From Amnibacterium flavum (GTDB lineage: Bacteria; Actinomycetota; Actinomycetes; Actinomycetales; Microbacteriaceae), in assembly GCF_003097495.1 (NCBI RefSeq), contig NZ_QEOP01000001.1, forward strand, positions 496,001 to 560,000: 64,000 nucleotides of DNA. Reading direction: 5' to 3'. Below the pieces are notes generated by a model that was not told the origin of the DNA, made no database searches, and worked only from the letters and a program-made list of their open reading frames with translations. Of the stretch, positions 45,347 through 55,387 are shown piece by piece. The position numbers were made by a program, and so were the translations under genes. The first letter of the stretch is position 1. Every line of letters begins with the position of its first letter.

Positions 45347-46539
45347 GGTGAGTCCTCGATGAAGTGGGGAACGAACTCGGCGAGATCCCCCGTGATGGGT
45401 CCGCTGGTCTCGCGCAGATCGATGCCGGCCGGAGTCTCTCCGACGATCCAGCTGCCGACGATGGCCGTCTTGCCTCGGATCGGTGCGAACCGTGCGCGGG
45501 CCTGGTAGATGAAGCCCTCGTCGCCGTATCCGCCGCCGTTCTCCGCGATGGGGAACCCCGATCCGTCGAACACCGTCACGTTGGCGCCTTCCCGGCCGAG
45601 CCGCGGTTTCGACACGTAGGGCCGGCGACGGAACGGCTCGGCCGTCGCGAAAGCGGGCAGCAGGTTGGGATGGTCGGGGAAGAGCTCCCACAGCACCACG
45701 AGGAGCTGCTTGTTGCTGAGCAGCAGCTTCCAGGCCGGCTCGACCCACCGGGTGGCCTCACGACTGCGCAGGAGGAACCCGCCGAACTGCTCGGTGACCA
45801 TCCACTCCCACGGGTACAGCTTGAAGATGTGCCGGATCGGTTCGCCGTCCGCGTCGACGAAACGGGCCTCGTCGGTCTGCCACTTGATGTCCTCGACGAA
45901 GACCAGCTTGGTGTCGAAGCCCGCGGCCTCGGCGGTCTCGGCCATGTACGCGACGGTGTCGAAGTCTTCGACGATGAGCTCGCCGTCGCCCGAATCGTGC
46001 AGCGAAGCGAGGTGCAGGCGTGCGCCGTCCGGCAGTCCCCAGCGCGACGTGCGGATGTGCTGCCACTGCTCGATGAGCTGCTCGTGGAGGCTGTTGAACT
46101 GGTCGGCCCCCTCGCCGCGGCTCTCGGCGAGCCACTGCCACTGGGCAGCGGCCGTCTCGACGAGCGAAGTGGGGGTGTCGGCGTTGAACTCGAGCAGTTT
46201 GATCGCTCGATCCCCGTCGTAGGCGAGGTCGAAGCGGCCGTAGACGGTCGGATCGTCCTCGTCCCAGGATTCGCCGACGAGGTCGTGGAAGGGGGTCGGG
46301 ATTCCGAACTCCGCGTACCGGCGTTTCCGCACGATGTGCTCGACCGCGTCCATGCAGCGGTCGAAGAGCTCCTTGGTCGCCGCCTCGATCCGCTCGATCT
46401 CCTCCAGCCGGAACGCGTAAGCAGCGGACTCGTTCCAGTACGGCCGACCGCCCTCGGATTCCATGTCGTAGAAGCTGAAGCCGACCTCGTCCAGTCGGGC
46501 GCGCCAGTCGGGGCGGGGAACGCTATCGACTCGGCGCAT
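45343..46539 (-). CDS. Glutathionylspermidine-synthase-family ATP-grasp protein (YgiC/YjfC-like)
   Basis: A 398-residue ATP-grasp ligase of the glutathionylspermidine synthetase C-terminal family. Recognisable stretches are FYDMESEGGRPYWNESAAYA, YGRFDLAYDGDRAIKLLEFN, ADTPTSLVETAAAQWQWL, FKLYPWEWMVTEQFGG and KPRLGREGANVTVFDG, the last carrying ATP-binding Lys and Arg. No amidase domain is fused. The family makes an amide bond to an unknown acceptor; polyamine-glutathione chemistry is unlikely in an actinobacterium without glutathione. It overlaps the YgiB-like gene, a conserved pairing. The start is ATG 46539 or GTG 46545. Confidence 0.85.
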   Translation of the reverse strand: MRRVDSVPRPDWRARLDEVGFSFYDMESEGGRPYWNESAAYAFRLEEIERIEAATKELFDRCMDAVEHIVRKRRYAEFGIPTPFHDLVGESWDEDDPTVYGRFDLAYDGDRAIKLLEFNADTPTSLVETAAAQWQWLAESRGEGADQFNSLHEQLIEQWQHIRTSRWGLPDGARLHLASLHDSGDGELIVEDFDTVAYMAETAEAAGFDTKLVFVEDIKWQTDEARFVDADGEPIRHIFKLYPWEWMVTEQFGGFLLRSREATRWVEPAWKLLLSNKQLLVVLWELFPDHPNLLPAFATAEPFRRRPYVSKPRLGREGANVTVFDGSGFPIAENGGGYGDEGFIYQARARFAPIRGKTAIVGSWIVGETPAGIDLRETSGPITGDLAEFVPHFIEDSP

Positions 46540-46659
46540 GATCACCGTCGACGGGCCTGTTCACGCCCGCAATCCTAAGCGGCGGATCGGGATCGCCCTC
46601 CCGGGGAGTCCGCCGTCGCGCGCAGACTTCCGCGGGCACTGGGCCCACCGCGCACGCGT

Positions 46660-46718
46660 GCGCGCATGTTCCGGCGTGCGGGGCCGGGCGTAACGTGCGC
46701 ATCGAGCCGGAACGCCCG
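46660..46718 (+). repeat. 59-bp palindromic intergenic repeat, copy 3
   Basis: A third copy of the element at 10.9-11.1 kb, matching those copies at 47-50 of 59 positions. Arms GCGCATGTT/AACGTGCGC allow a hairpin with one mismatch. It lies between the divergent YgiC-like and aldolase genes, 28 bases before the aldolase start. Confidence 0.75.
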
Positions 46719-46745
46719 CCCCTTGCGACCTGGGAGGATGGGAGG

Positions 46746-47792
46746 GTGAGATTGCATGATGCCGACAAGCGCACGTTCGCGTCCGACAACTACGCGGGCG
46801 TCCACCCCGAGGTGCTGACGGCCCTCGCCGAGGCGAACGGCGGGCATCAGATCTCGTACGGCGAGGACGTCTACACGGCGAAGCTCGGCGAGGTCATGCG
46901 CGAGCAGTTCGGCGAGGCCGCCGAGGTCTTCCCCGTCTTCAACGGCACCGGCGCGAACGTCGTCGCCCTCACCTCGATGCTGCCTCGATGGGGCGCCGTG
47001 ATCACCGCGAGCACAGCGCACATCAACACCGACGAGGGCGGCGCCCCCGAGCGGGTGAGCGGCCTCAAGCTTCTCACCGTGCCGACCCCGGACGGCAAGC
47101 TGACCCCCGACCTCATCGCTCTCGAGGCGTGGGGCTGGGGCGACGAACACCGCGCCCAGCCGCTCGCCGTGAGCATCACGCAGACCACCGAGCTCGGCAC
47201 GCTCTACACGCCGTCCGAAGTGCGCGCGATCGCCGACTACGCGCATGAGCAGGGCATGGCCGTGCACATGGACGGCGCCCGCATCTGGAACGCGGGCGCC
47301 GCGCTCGGGGTTCCGTTCCGCGAGTTCACCACCGACGCCGGTGTCGACGTCGTCAGCTTCGGCGGCACGAAGAACGGCCTGCTCGGAGCCGAGGCGATCG
47401 TGGTCCTCGATCCCAGCCGGGTGCAGGGCATCCTCTTCCTCCGCAAGCTCAGCATGCAGCTGACCAGCAAGATGCGCTTCGCGAGCGCTCAGCTGCTCGC
47501 CCTCTTCGACGACGGCCTCGGGCTGCGCGCGGCCGGTCACGCCAACGCGATGGCCCGCCGACTGCGGGACGCCCTCGAGGGCACCCCCGGACTGGCCTTC
47601 AGCCAGGAAACGCAGGCGAACGCCGTGTTCGCCGTTCTCGACAACGCGGCCGCCGACCGCATCCGCGAGCAGTACCGCTTCTACGACTGGGATCGGGCGG
47701 CCGGGCAGGTGCGCTGGATGTGCGCGTTCGACACGACCGAGGCCGACATCGACGCCTTCGCGGCCGTGATCACGGCCGAATTGACCCGCTGA
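46746..47792 (+). CDS. Threonine aldolase family PLP enzyme
   Basis: A 348-residue PLP-dependent lyase of the low-specificity threonine aldolase/beta-eliminating group. It opens TFASDNYAGVHPEVL, has NGTGANVVAL for phosphate binding, HMDGARIWNA with the PLP-contacting Asp and Arg, and SFGGTKNGLLGAEAIV with the Schiff-base Lys. It should split threonine or allo-threonine to glycine and acetaldehyde. The GTG at 46746 sits right after GGAGG; the frame is open to 46695 but runs into the palindromic repeat. Neighbours do not indicate a pathway. Confidence 0.92.
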   Translation: MRLHDADKRTFASDNYAGVHPEVLTALAEANGGHQISYGEDVYTAKLGEVMREQFGEAAEVFPVFNGTGANVVALTSMLPRWGAVITASTAHINTDEGGAPERVSGLKLLTVPTPDGKLTPDLIALEAWGWGDEHRAQPLAVSITQTTELGTLYTPSEVRAIADYAHEQGMAVHMDGARIWNAGAALGVPFREFTTDAGVDVVSFGGTKNGLLGAEAIVVLDPSRVQGILFLRKLSMQLTSKMRFASAQLLALFDDGLGLRAAGHANAMARRLRDALEGTPGLAFSQETQANAVFAVLDNAAADRIREQYRFYDWDRAAGQVRWMCAFDTTEADIDAFAAVITAELTR

Positions 47793-47887
47793 CCGGTCCC
47801 CGCGTGCAAACCGTGAGCCCGGTGGGCGCGGCCTAGGAGTCGACCCCGACAGCGGGAGCCGACCACGGCTGCTGCCTACCGTTGCGG

Positions 47888-48229
47888 ATGCGCTCTCCCA
47901 CCCTGGTCACACTCGCCCCTCTCGTTCTCGTCGTCGGCCTGCTCACCGGGTGCACGGCCGGTGACAACCAGACCCCCAGCGGCACGACCCCCGAGGCGGT
48001 GGATCCGGGCGCCCTCCTCGTCGCGCTCGAGGAGGTGGCCCCCGGGCTCGGAGACGATGGGTCGGTGACGGTCGCCGACGCCGTCTGCAAGGCGCTCGAC
48101 GACGGCGAGGACAGCGACGCGGTCGACGAGCTCGCCCTCGAGCAGCTCGGTCCCGTGGCCGACGGTGAACTGACGATCGATCAGGCGCAGTCCGCGGTGC
48201 GGGTCATCGCCACCCAGTACTGCGAGTGA
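47888..48229 (+). CDS. DUF732-domain lipoprotein
   Basis: A 113-residue small lipoprotein. A signal peptide ends with LLTGC (lipid Cys near residue 22). The mature domain has VTVADAVCKALDDGEDSDA in the middle and DQAQSAVRVIATQYCE at the end, two cysteines about 50 residues apart that probably pair. This matches the short DUF732 proteins of actinobacteria, whose role is unknown. The ATG at 47888 is preferred over a TTG two codons earlier. A perfect palindrome follows its stop. Confidence 0.8.
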   Translation: MRSPTLVTLAPLVLVVGLLTGCTAGDNQTPSGTTPEAVDPGALLVALEEVAPGLGDDGSVTVADAVCKALDDGEDSDAVDELALEQLGPVADGELTIDQAQSAVRVIATQYCE

Positions 48230-48236
48230 CGAGGGA

Positions 48237-48254
48237 CGGCTGCCGCGGCAGCCG
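48237..48254. terminator. Palindromic terminator between convergent genes
   Basis: CGGCTGCCGCGGCAGCCG is a perfect 18-base palindrome between the DUF732 gene and the convergent HxlR gene. It could end transcription from both sides, although no T-tract follows. Confidence 0.65.
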
Positions 48255-48264
48255 GTCGGACGGG

Positions 48265-48717
48265 CTACGCCGGTCTGTCGGTGCGCAGCTGCATCGTCAG
48301 CGGATCGGCCACCGAGCCGTCCTCGCGCAGGAGAGCCACGCGCAACGTCGCACCCGTCGCGCCGTCGACGGCGTGCGTCGCTTGGGGCACCCGAGGGGGC
48401 CGGTGTTCGTCGCCCCACTCGGCGAGCGCGATCAGCACCGGACCGAGCCCGCGCCCCGCATCCGTGAGCAGGTACTCGTCACGCGTGCGCCCGCCGTCGC
48501 GGTAGGGCGAGCGCTCGAGGACACCGAACGCCACGAGTGTGTCGAGCCGGTCGGTCAACACGTCGGGGGCAACCCCGAGACGTTCGCGGATCTCGGCGAA
48601 CCGCGTCCGCCCGAGGAACGCCTCGCGCACGACGAGGAGCGTCCACCGCTCCCCCACGATCTCGAGCGTGCGGGCGATGGAGCAGTTCGGAGTCCTGGCG
48701 GACAGAGCGACGACCAC
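48265..48717 (-). CDS. HxlR-family winged-helix regulator
   Basis: A 150-residue regulator. The HxlR pattern is clear: CSIARTLEIVGERWTLLVVR, EAFLGRTRFAEIRERLGVAP, DVLTDRLDTLVAFGVLER and the wing DEYLLTDAGRGLGPVLIALA. The N-terminal cysteine (PNCSIART) is at the position used for thiol or aldehyde sensing in several HxlR proteins. The C-terminal ~45 residues extend beyond the basic domain. It is divergent from an MFS efflux gene with an inverted repeat between, so it probably controls that pump and itself. The start is a GTG. Confidence 0.9.
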   Translation of the reverse strand: MVVALSARTPNCSIARTLEIVGERWTLLVVREAFLGRTRFAEIRERLGVAPDVLTDRLDTLVAFGVLERSPYRDGGRTRDEYLLTDAGRGLGPVLIALAEWGDEHRPPRVPQATHAVDGATGATLRVALLREDGSVADPLTMQLRTDRPA

Positions 48718-48739
48718 GCGTCGAGCCTATCAAGCTAGC

Positions 48740-48752
48740 TAGGTTTTTCCTA
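48740..48752. promoter_or_regulatory. Candidate HxlR operator
   Basis: TAGG-5 nt-CCTA (TAGGTTTTTCCTA) lies in the 87-base gap between the divergent hxlR and MFS genes; the overlapping AGCTAGCT is also palindromic. AT-rich dyads of this form are typical HxlR-type sites. Confidence 0.5.
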
Positions 48753-48804
48753 TTCAGCCTGCTAGCGTGACGCGAGTCCGGTCCGAGCAGATGAAGAAGG
48801 CGCC

Positions 48805-50001
48805 ATGATCACCTTCCCCCTCCGGGGTCAGTTCTGGACAGGTGCCGCAGTGGCAGGGCTCAGCCTGTGGGCGAGCGGGGCGCCCTCGGCGATCTATCCG
48901 CACTACGCGAGCGAGTGGAATCTGCCGACCGCGACCACGTCCGCGATATTCGCGATCTACCCGCTCGTCCTCGTCCCCGTTCTCCTCCTATTCGGTGGAC
49001 TCTCCGACTTCATCGGGCGGCGCGCATCGATCCTCATCGGCATCAGCGCACTGACCCTCGGGGCCCTCTCGCTCGCGCTCGCGCCCGATGTGGCATGGGT
49101 GTTCGTCGGCCGCGCGCTCATGGGACTCGGCGTCGGTCTCTCACTCAGTCCCGCCACCGCAGCCATGGTCGACGCCGGCGGGCCCGACGGCGCCGCCCGA
49201 GCGAGCAGCGCGACGACCGCGTCGACGGCGACCGGCCTGGCCCTGGCCACGCTGGTGAGCGGCGCGATGCTGCAATACCTCCCGGATCCGCTGCACCTGT
49301 CCTACTGGGTCCTCGTCGTGCTGTCGGCGATCACCGCCGCGCTCGTCTGGTTCATGCCGCGCAACACGGTGGACGCCGCCCGCGGCCGATGGCGGCCGAG
49401 CCCGCTGCGCGTCCCGGCGGGTCTGCGGACCGGCTTCGCCTCCGCGGCTCTCGCCGTCTCCGGCGCCTATTCGATCGGGGCGATCTTCCTCGCGCTCGGC
49501 GCGCAGGTGGCGAAGGATCTCGTGCATTCCGACAGCGACCTCGCCAACGGGGCGGTCCTCTCGGTATCCGCCGTCGCGATCGGCGTCACCGCTCTCATCG
49601 CGCGACGCGGAAGGCTCCGCCCGCGCATCTCTATCGCGGCCGGCGCGGTCGTCGCCGTCATCGGCCTGCTTCTGTTCATCGCCGCGGGCCTCGTCCTGTC
49701 GCTCCCCCTGTTCCTTCTGGCGTCCGCGATCGGCGGGGTCGGCTACAGCCTGCTCTTCGCCGGCGGACTGGGCGTGCTCACCGCGGCGGCGCCGGTCCGC
49801 CACCGGGCGAGCGTGCTCTCGTCGGCGTACACCATCGCCTACCTGACTCAGGCGACTGTCGCGTTCGGACTGGGCGCCATCGCCACCAAAGCGAGCCTGC
49901 CGCTCGCCGTCGATATCGGAACGGCGATCGTGGCCGCGATCGGAGCCGCCGCGGCCCTGGTCGCACTGGCTCATCGCGCGCCACCCGCTCCCGCTGCCTG
50001 A
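48805..50001 (+). CDS. MFS transporter, DHA1-like
   Basis: A 398-residue inner-membrane carrier with 12 predicted helices. Motif A reads LFGGLSDFIGRRASI; GVGLSLSPATAAMVDAGG and the C-terminal half with GGVGYSLLFAGGLGVLT fit drug:proton antiporter family 1. The substrate is unknown. It is divergent from an HxlR-type gene with a small inverted repeat between them, so it is probably an inducible exporter. The last codons overlap nothing; the next gene begins 167 bases on. Confidence 0.88.
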   Translation: MITFPLRGQFWTGAAVAGLSLWASGAPSAIYPHYASEWNLPTATTSAIFAIYPLVLVPVLLLFGGLSDFIGRRASILIGISALTLGALSLALAPDVAWVFVGRALMGLGVGLSLSPATAAMVDAGGPDGAARASSATTASTATGLALATLVSGAMLQYLPDPLHLSYWVLVVLSAITAALVWFMPRNTVDAARGRWRPSPLRVPAGLRTGFASAALAVSGAYSIGAIFLALGAQVAKDLVHSDSDLANGAVLSVSAVAIGVTALIARRGRLRPRISIAAGAVVAVIGLLLFIAAGLVLSLPLFLLASAIGGVGYSLLFAGGLGVLTAAAPVRHRASVLSSAYTIAYLTQATVAFGLGAIATKASLPLAVDIGTAIVAAIGAAAALVALAHRAPPAPAA

Positions 50002-50168
50002 GCGGTGACTGTGAGTTCTGAATGAAGTCTTCCTGACCCCCGTTTGCAGCGTGTTTGCTGTCGGTCAGCTGATAGCTCCACCCCCATCTGCTTGAAGCTC
50101 GGTGATGAGCGCGGACGCCCCTCCGGCTCTTCTCCGGAACCCCGCTCACCCGAACCCGAAGGCCACCC

Positions 50169-51332
50169 ATGCCCCTCTCCCGCCTCTGGCGGGCTGCGAT
50201 CGCCGCGCCCGCAACCGCCCTCCTCGCCGTCGGCGGCGTCATGATCACCGCCGCCCCGGCTCAGGCCGCACCCGGAACCCTGATCGTCTCGGCACCGACC
50301 GACGGCGCCGCTCTCGAGTCCCGTTCCGTCGACGTCGTCGGCACGGGAACCGACGGGGCAACCGTGCTGGTCGCCACCGACACGGGAGTCTTCGGCCCTG
50401 TGACCGTCACCGACGGCGCGTTCACCGTGCCGGTCGCATTCGCCGACGACGCGGTGGAGACCCAGTCGATCGCCGTCGTCCAGACCGTCGCCGGCGACAG
50501 CGAGCCGGACGAGCTGCTGCTCACCGTCACACTCCCTCCCGTCGAGGAGGAGCCTGCGACGCCCGCAGGAGTCATCGAGGTGACCAGCCCCCGGGAAGGC
50601 GAGACCCTTTCGGCGCGGACGGTGACCTACACGGGCACCGCACCGGTGGGCGCGACCCTGACCGCGTCGACCGAGTACCCGCTCCTCGGCGAACTCACTC
50701 TCGGCTCCGTGCCGGTGGACGCCGACGGCAACTTCACCTTCGTCGTCCCGTTCGCTCCGGCGACGGAGAACCCGGTCAGCGTCACCTTCTCGGGAGTCGA
50801 CGCGGACGGCATCGCCCTGGAGGCCGTCACCGTCTCGAACGACCTGCCCGACCCGGTCGCCGCGCCCGTGATCACCGCGCCGACATCGGCCGCGATCGTG
50901 GGAACGTCCGTGACCTTCTCGGGAACCGGTATCCCCGGCAACGGAATCGCGCTCGTCGTCGTCGCGGCGGATGAGGCCAGCGCCGCTGCGCTCTCCTCGG
51001 TCGATCCGCTGAGCCTGGCTACCCCGATCATCGTCCAGCCCGACGGGACCTGGACGGCGACCTACACCCTCGCCTACGGCAGCTTCGCGGTGACCGCGGT
51101 GCACACCAGCGACCCCACCACCACGCTGATCCCCGAGATCCTGTCGCTGCCGTCGGAGCCGGTCGCGTTCAGCCTCGTCGCACCGATCGTCACGGCCTCC
51201 GCCTCGAACACGGGTCCGATGCTCGCGGAGACGGGTCCCGCGCAGGCCGGGTTCCTCGCCCCTGCCGCGCTGCTGTTCCTCGGAGCGGGCGCACTGCTGA
51301 TGGCGGCGCGCCGCCGCGCAGCTCGGAGCTGA
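50169..51332 (+). CDS. LAETG-anchored wall protein with Ig-like repeats
   Basis: A 387-residue exported wall protein. The signal peptide (RLWRAAIAAPATALLAVGGV, then MITAAPAQA) is cleaved before APG. The body contains three bacterial-Ig-like units starting near TLIVSAPTDGAALESRSVDV, VIEVTSPREGETLSARTVTY and APVITAPTSAAIVGTSVTF. The C-terminus has the sorting signal LAETG, a hydrophobic helix and a basic tail (AARRRAARS). It is a likely class E sortase substrate, adhesive or structural. No ribosome site is obvious at the ATG. A strong bidirectional hairpin follows. Confidence 0.87.
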   Translation: MPLSRLWRAAIAAPATALLAVGGVMITAAPAQAAPGTLIVSAPTDGAALESRSVDVVGTGTDGATVLVATDTGVFGPVTVTDGAFTVPVAFADDAVETQSIAVVQTVAGDSEPDELLLTVTLPPVEEEPATPAGVIEVTSPREGETLSARTVTYTGTAPVGATLTASTEYPLLGELTLGSVPVDADGNFTFVVPFAPATENPVSVTFSGVDADGIALEAVTVSNDLPDPVAAPVITAPTSAAIVGTSVTFSGTGIPGNGIALVVVAADEASAAALSSVDPLSLATPIIVQPDGTWTATYTLAYGSFAVTAVHTSDPTTTLIPEILSLPSEPVAFSLVAPIVTASASNTGPMLAETGPAQAGFLAPAALLFLGAGALLMAARRRAARS

Positions 51333-51355
51333 TCGCTCCGGAGCCCGTTTCGCAC

Positions 51356-51397
51356 CTGTCCGCTTCGGGTAGTCCTCGGACTGCCCGAAGCCGACAG
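51356..51397. terminator. Bidirectional terminator hairpin
   Basis: Arms CTGTCCGCTTCGGGTAGTC and GACTGCCCGAAGCCGACAG pair at 17 of 19 positions around a CTCG loop, between the convergent LAETG-protein gene and the coiled-coil protein gene. Confidence 0.85.
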
Positions 51398-51407
51398 GAG
51401 GGCGGTC

Positions 51408-52304
51408 TCAGCGTCGTCGTTGCAGGGCCGCGAGGCGTTCCTCGGCGCGATCGGCTCGGCGCTCCGCCTGGGCGACGGCCTCGTCGGCGTCGTCCTGATC
51501 CGCCGCCGAACGCCGCACCTCGCTCGTCGCCGATGACAGATCGGACTCGAGCTCGTCGAGCTGCCTCTGCAGGTCGGCGATGCGCACGCGAAGATCGTCC
51601 CGTCTCGTCTTCGCCTCGGTATGACGACCGGCGGCGTCCCCTTGCGCTGCGATGGCGGCGCGGAGTGCAACATCCGCTTGGTCGACCTCGTTCCGCCGGT
51701 CGGCCAGCTCCTTCTCGCGCTTGGCGCGCGCCAGCTCGATATCGTTCGGCTTCCCCGCCGACGCGGGCCGCTTGGCAGTCCGCGTGCTCGGAGTGGCGGC
51801 GTCTCCCCCGGCGACAGCGCCCTCGAGGTCGACCGCGTCGAACCCTGTCGATGCGAGAGAGCGCACCAGGCGCCCCGTCATCACCGCCGACGTGGCGTCG
51901 CTGTCGGCGAGCGCCGCGCCCAGCGTCTGCTCCAGCTCGTCGCGCGCCGCGGGCGTGATCTTCTGCCCGAGCTCGTCGCCGAGCTTCTGCGCCTCCCCGC
52001 CGAGCTGGGCGACGACCTTGCGTCTCTGCTGGACGAGCGCGCGGAGCGCATCCGAGTCGAGGTCCGCCTGCGCCTCCCGCAGCGAGTCGCCGAGTGAGCG
52101 GACCGCGTCCATCACGTCGGGGCGGTGCCGGACGAGAGCATTGACCGCCCAGGCGGCGACCGAGGGCTTGGGAAGCCGCCCGATCTGGTCGGCGAGCGCC
52201 CGATCGCCGTCTGATCTGGCCTGCCTCACCGCGGCGGCGCGCGCCGTGATGAAGGCGCCGGGCAGCTCGTCGTAGAGGCCGTCGGCGATGTCGACGAGGC
52301 CCAA
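51408..52304 (-). CDS. Coiled-coil protein cotranscribed with clpB
   Basis: A 298-residue soluble protein of unknown function. The N-terminal ~100 residues form a conserved helical head (YDELPGAFITARAAAVRQAR, KPSVAAWAVNALVRHRPDV); the C-terminal ~120 residues are a long Glu/Arg/Ala coiled coil (ELARAKREKELADRRNEVDQ through AQAERRADRAEERLAALQRR). Similar proteins are frequent in Microbacteriaceae and sometimes mislabelled as transposases; nothing here suggests transposition. It starts at a TTG only 3 bases after the clpB stop, with GAGG upstream, so it belongs to the clpB operon and may be heat-induced. Confidence 0.78.
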   Translation of the reverse strand: MGLVDIADGLYDELPGAFITARAAAVRQARSDGDRALADQIGRLPKPSVAAWAVNALVRHRPDVMDAVRSLGDSLREAQADLDSDALRALVQQRRKVVAQLGGEAQKLGDELGQKITPAARDELEQTLGAALADSDATSAVMTGRLVRSLASTGFDAVDLEGAVAGGDAATPSTRTAKRPASAGKPNDIELARAKREKELADRRNEVDQADVALRAAIAAQGDAAGRHTEAKTRRDDLRVRIADLQRQLDELESDLSSATSEVRRSAADQDDADEAVAQAERRADRAEERLAALQRRR

Positions 52305-52307
52305 ACG

Positions 52308-54476
<2,169 letters not shown>

Positions 54477-54507
54477 CCCTGCCTCCTTCTGGTCCGATAC
54501 CTCACGA

Positions 54508-54528
54508 CTTGAGTCTGGCTGACTCAAC
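54508..54528. promoter_or_regulatory. HAIR operator (HspR-binding) of clpB
   Basis: CTTGAGT-7 nt-ACTCAAC matches the HspR-associated inverted repeat CTTGAGT-N7-ACTCAAG at 13 of 14 conserved bases. It sits in the clpB promoter region. The hspR gene is at 61419-61844. Confidence 0.9.
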
Positions 54529-54595
54529 TTTACTCGTGAGCGTCGGTCAAAGCCAGGTCGAGCAAGGGGTCGGCGCACGCCGTGAGCGAACCGAG

Positions 54596-55063
54596 CTACC
54601 CGTCGACGGTGTCGAGCAGCCCGGACTGCAGCCAGCCCAGCCAGTCGTAGACGTCGCCGATCGGCCCGAGCCGAGGGTCGCCCAGGCGGTCGACACCGAT
54701 CCGAGCGGCGAGCGCGAGCCGGATGTCGTTGAGGGCGAGGAGCCACTCCTGTGCCGCGGCCTCGTCGAGGGAGAGGCGCGATCCGTCGCCGTGCTCATCG
54801 GCGGAGAGGAGGAGCAGACGCGTGAGGCGGCCGCGCTTCGCCTCGGCGATGCGCTCCCGGGTGAACCGCGCGAACTCGGCGGAGGCCTCGGGGTCGTCGT
54901 CGCCATAGGCGGCGGGCAGGAGGCGGTCGAGCACCGGGTCGTCTCCCTCAGCCGCGTCGAGAGTGTCGTCGAGGCCGACCGCGAGACTGGTCAGCACATC
55001 GACCTCCTCGGCCGAGAAGTCGCGCTCGATCAGGTCGCCGACGCGGACGAAGCCGGAGTTCAC
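54596..55063 (-). CDS. DUF2017 protein downstream of clpS
   Basis: A 155-residue soluble protein of the DUF2017 family, a near-constant neighbour of clpS in actinobacteria. The sequence is helical and acidic, with [20 protein letters not shown] at the start, [20 protein letters not shown] in the middle and [19 protein letters not shown] near the end. Its GTG start overlaps the clpS stop by 4 bases (GTGA). The function is unknown; the pairing suggests a part in substrate selection for ClpAP/ClpCP proteolysis. Confidence 0.87.
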   Translation of the reverse strand: MNSGFVRVGDLIERDFSAEEVDVLTSLAVGLDDTLDAAEGDDPVLDRLLPAAYGDDDPEASAEFARFTRERIAEAKRGRLTRLLLLSADEHGDGSRLSLDEAAAQEWLLALNDIRLALAARIGVDRLGDPRLGPIGDVYDWLGWLQSGLLDTVDG

Positions 55064-55344
55064 TCGTCCGCCCGTCGGAGCGTCGCCCAGAGCCCGTAGC
55101 CGTGCATGGCCTCGACGTGGCGCTCCATCTCCTCGCGCGTGCCCGTCGCGACGACAGCGCTGCCGCTGTTGTGCACCTGCAGCATCAGCCGCTCGGCCAC
55201 GGGCTTCGTCATCGCGAAGTAGCTCGTGAACACCCACGTGACGTAGGTCATCAGGTTGACGGGGTCGTCCCAGACGATCACCACCCACGGCGAGCCCAGG
55301 CCGAGCTGCACGTCGTGCTCGATGAGTTCCTCTGTCGAGACCAC
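55060..55344 (-). CDS. clpS: ClpS adaptor protein
   Basis: A 94-residue N-end-rule adaptor that hands substrates with bulky N-terminal residues to the Clp protease. Family marks are [20 protein letters not shown] (the N-D-x-V/M loop binding N-degrons), [20 protein letters not shown] and [20 protein letters not shown]. The GTG start follows GGTGGAGAC. A nicotinate phosphoribosyltransferase gene often precedes clpS in relatives but here the upstream gene is a FN3 surface protein on the same strand, 43 bases away. Confidence 0.93.
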   Translation of the reverse strand: MVSTEELIEHDVQLGLGSPWVVIVWDDPVNLMTYVTWVFTSYFAMTKPVAERLMLQVHNSGSAVVATGTREEMERHVEAMHGYGLWATLRRADE

Positions 55345-55387
55345 GTCTCCACCCTGCCATGTCCGGGTTGCGGGCGGCTGAGCGATG

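Noticed and set aside
51408-52304. Transposase call for the coiled-coil protein next to clpB
   Set aside because: No DDE or HTH motif, no terminal inverted repeats and a clean operon junction with clpB.
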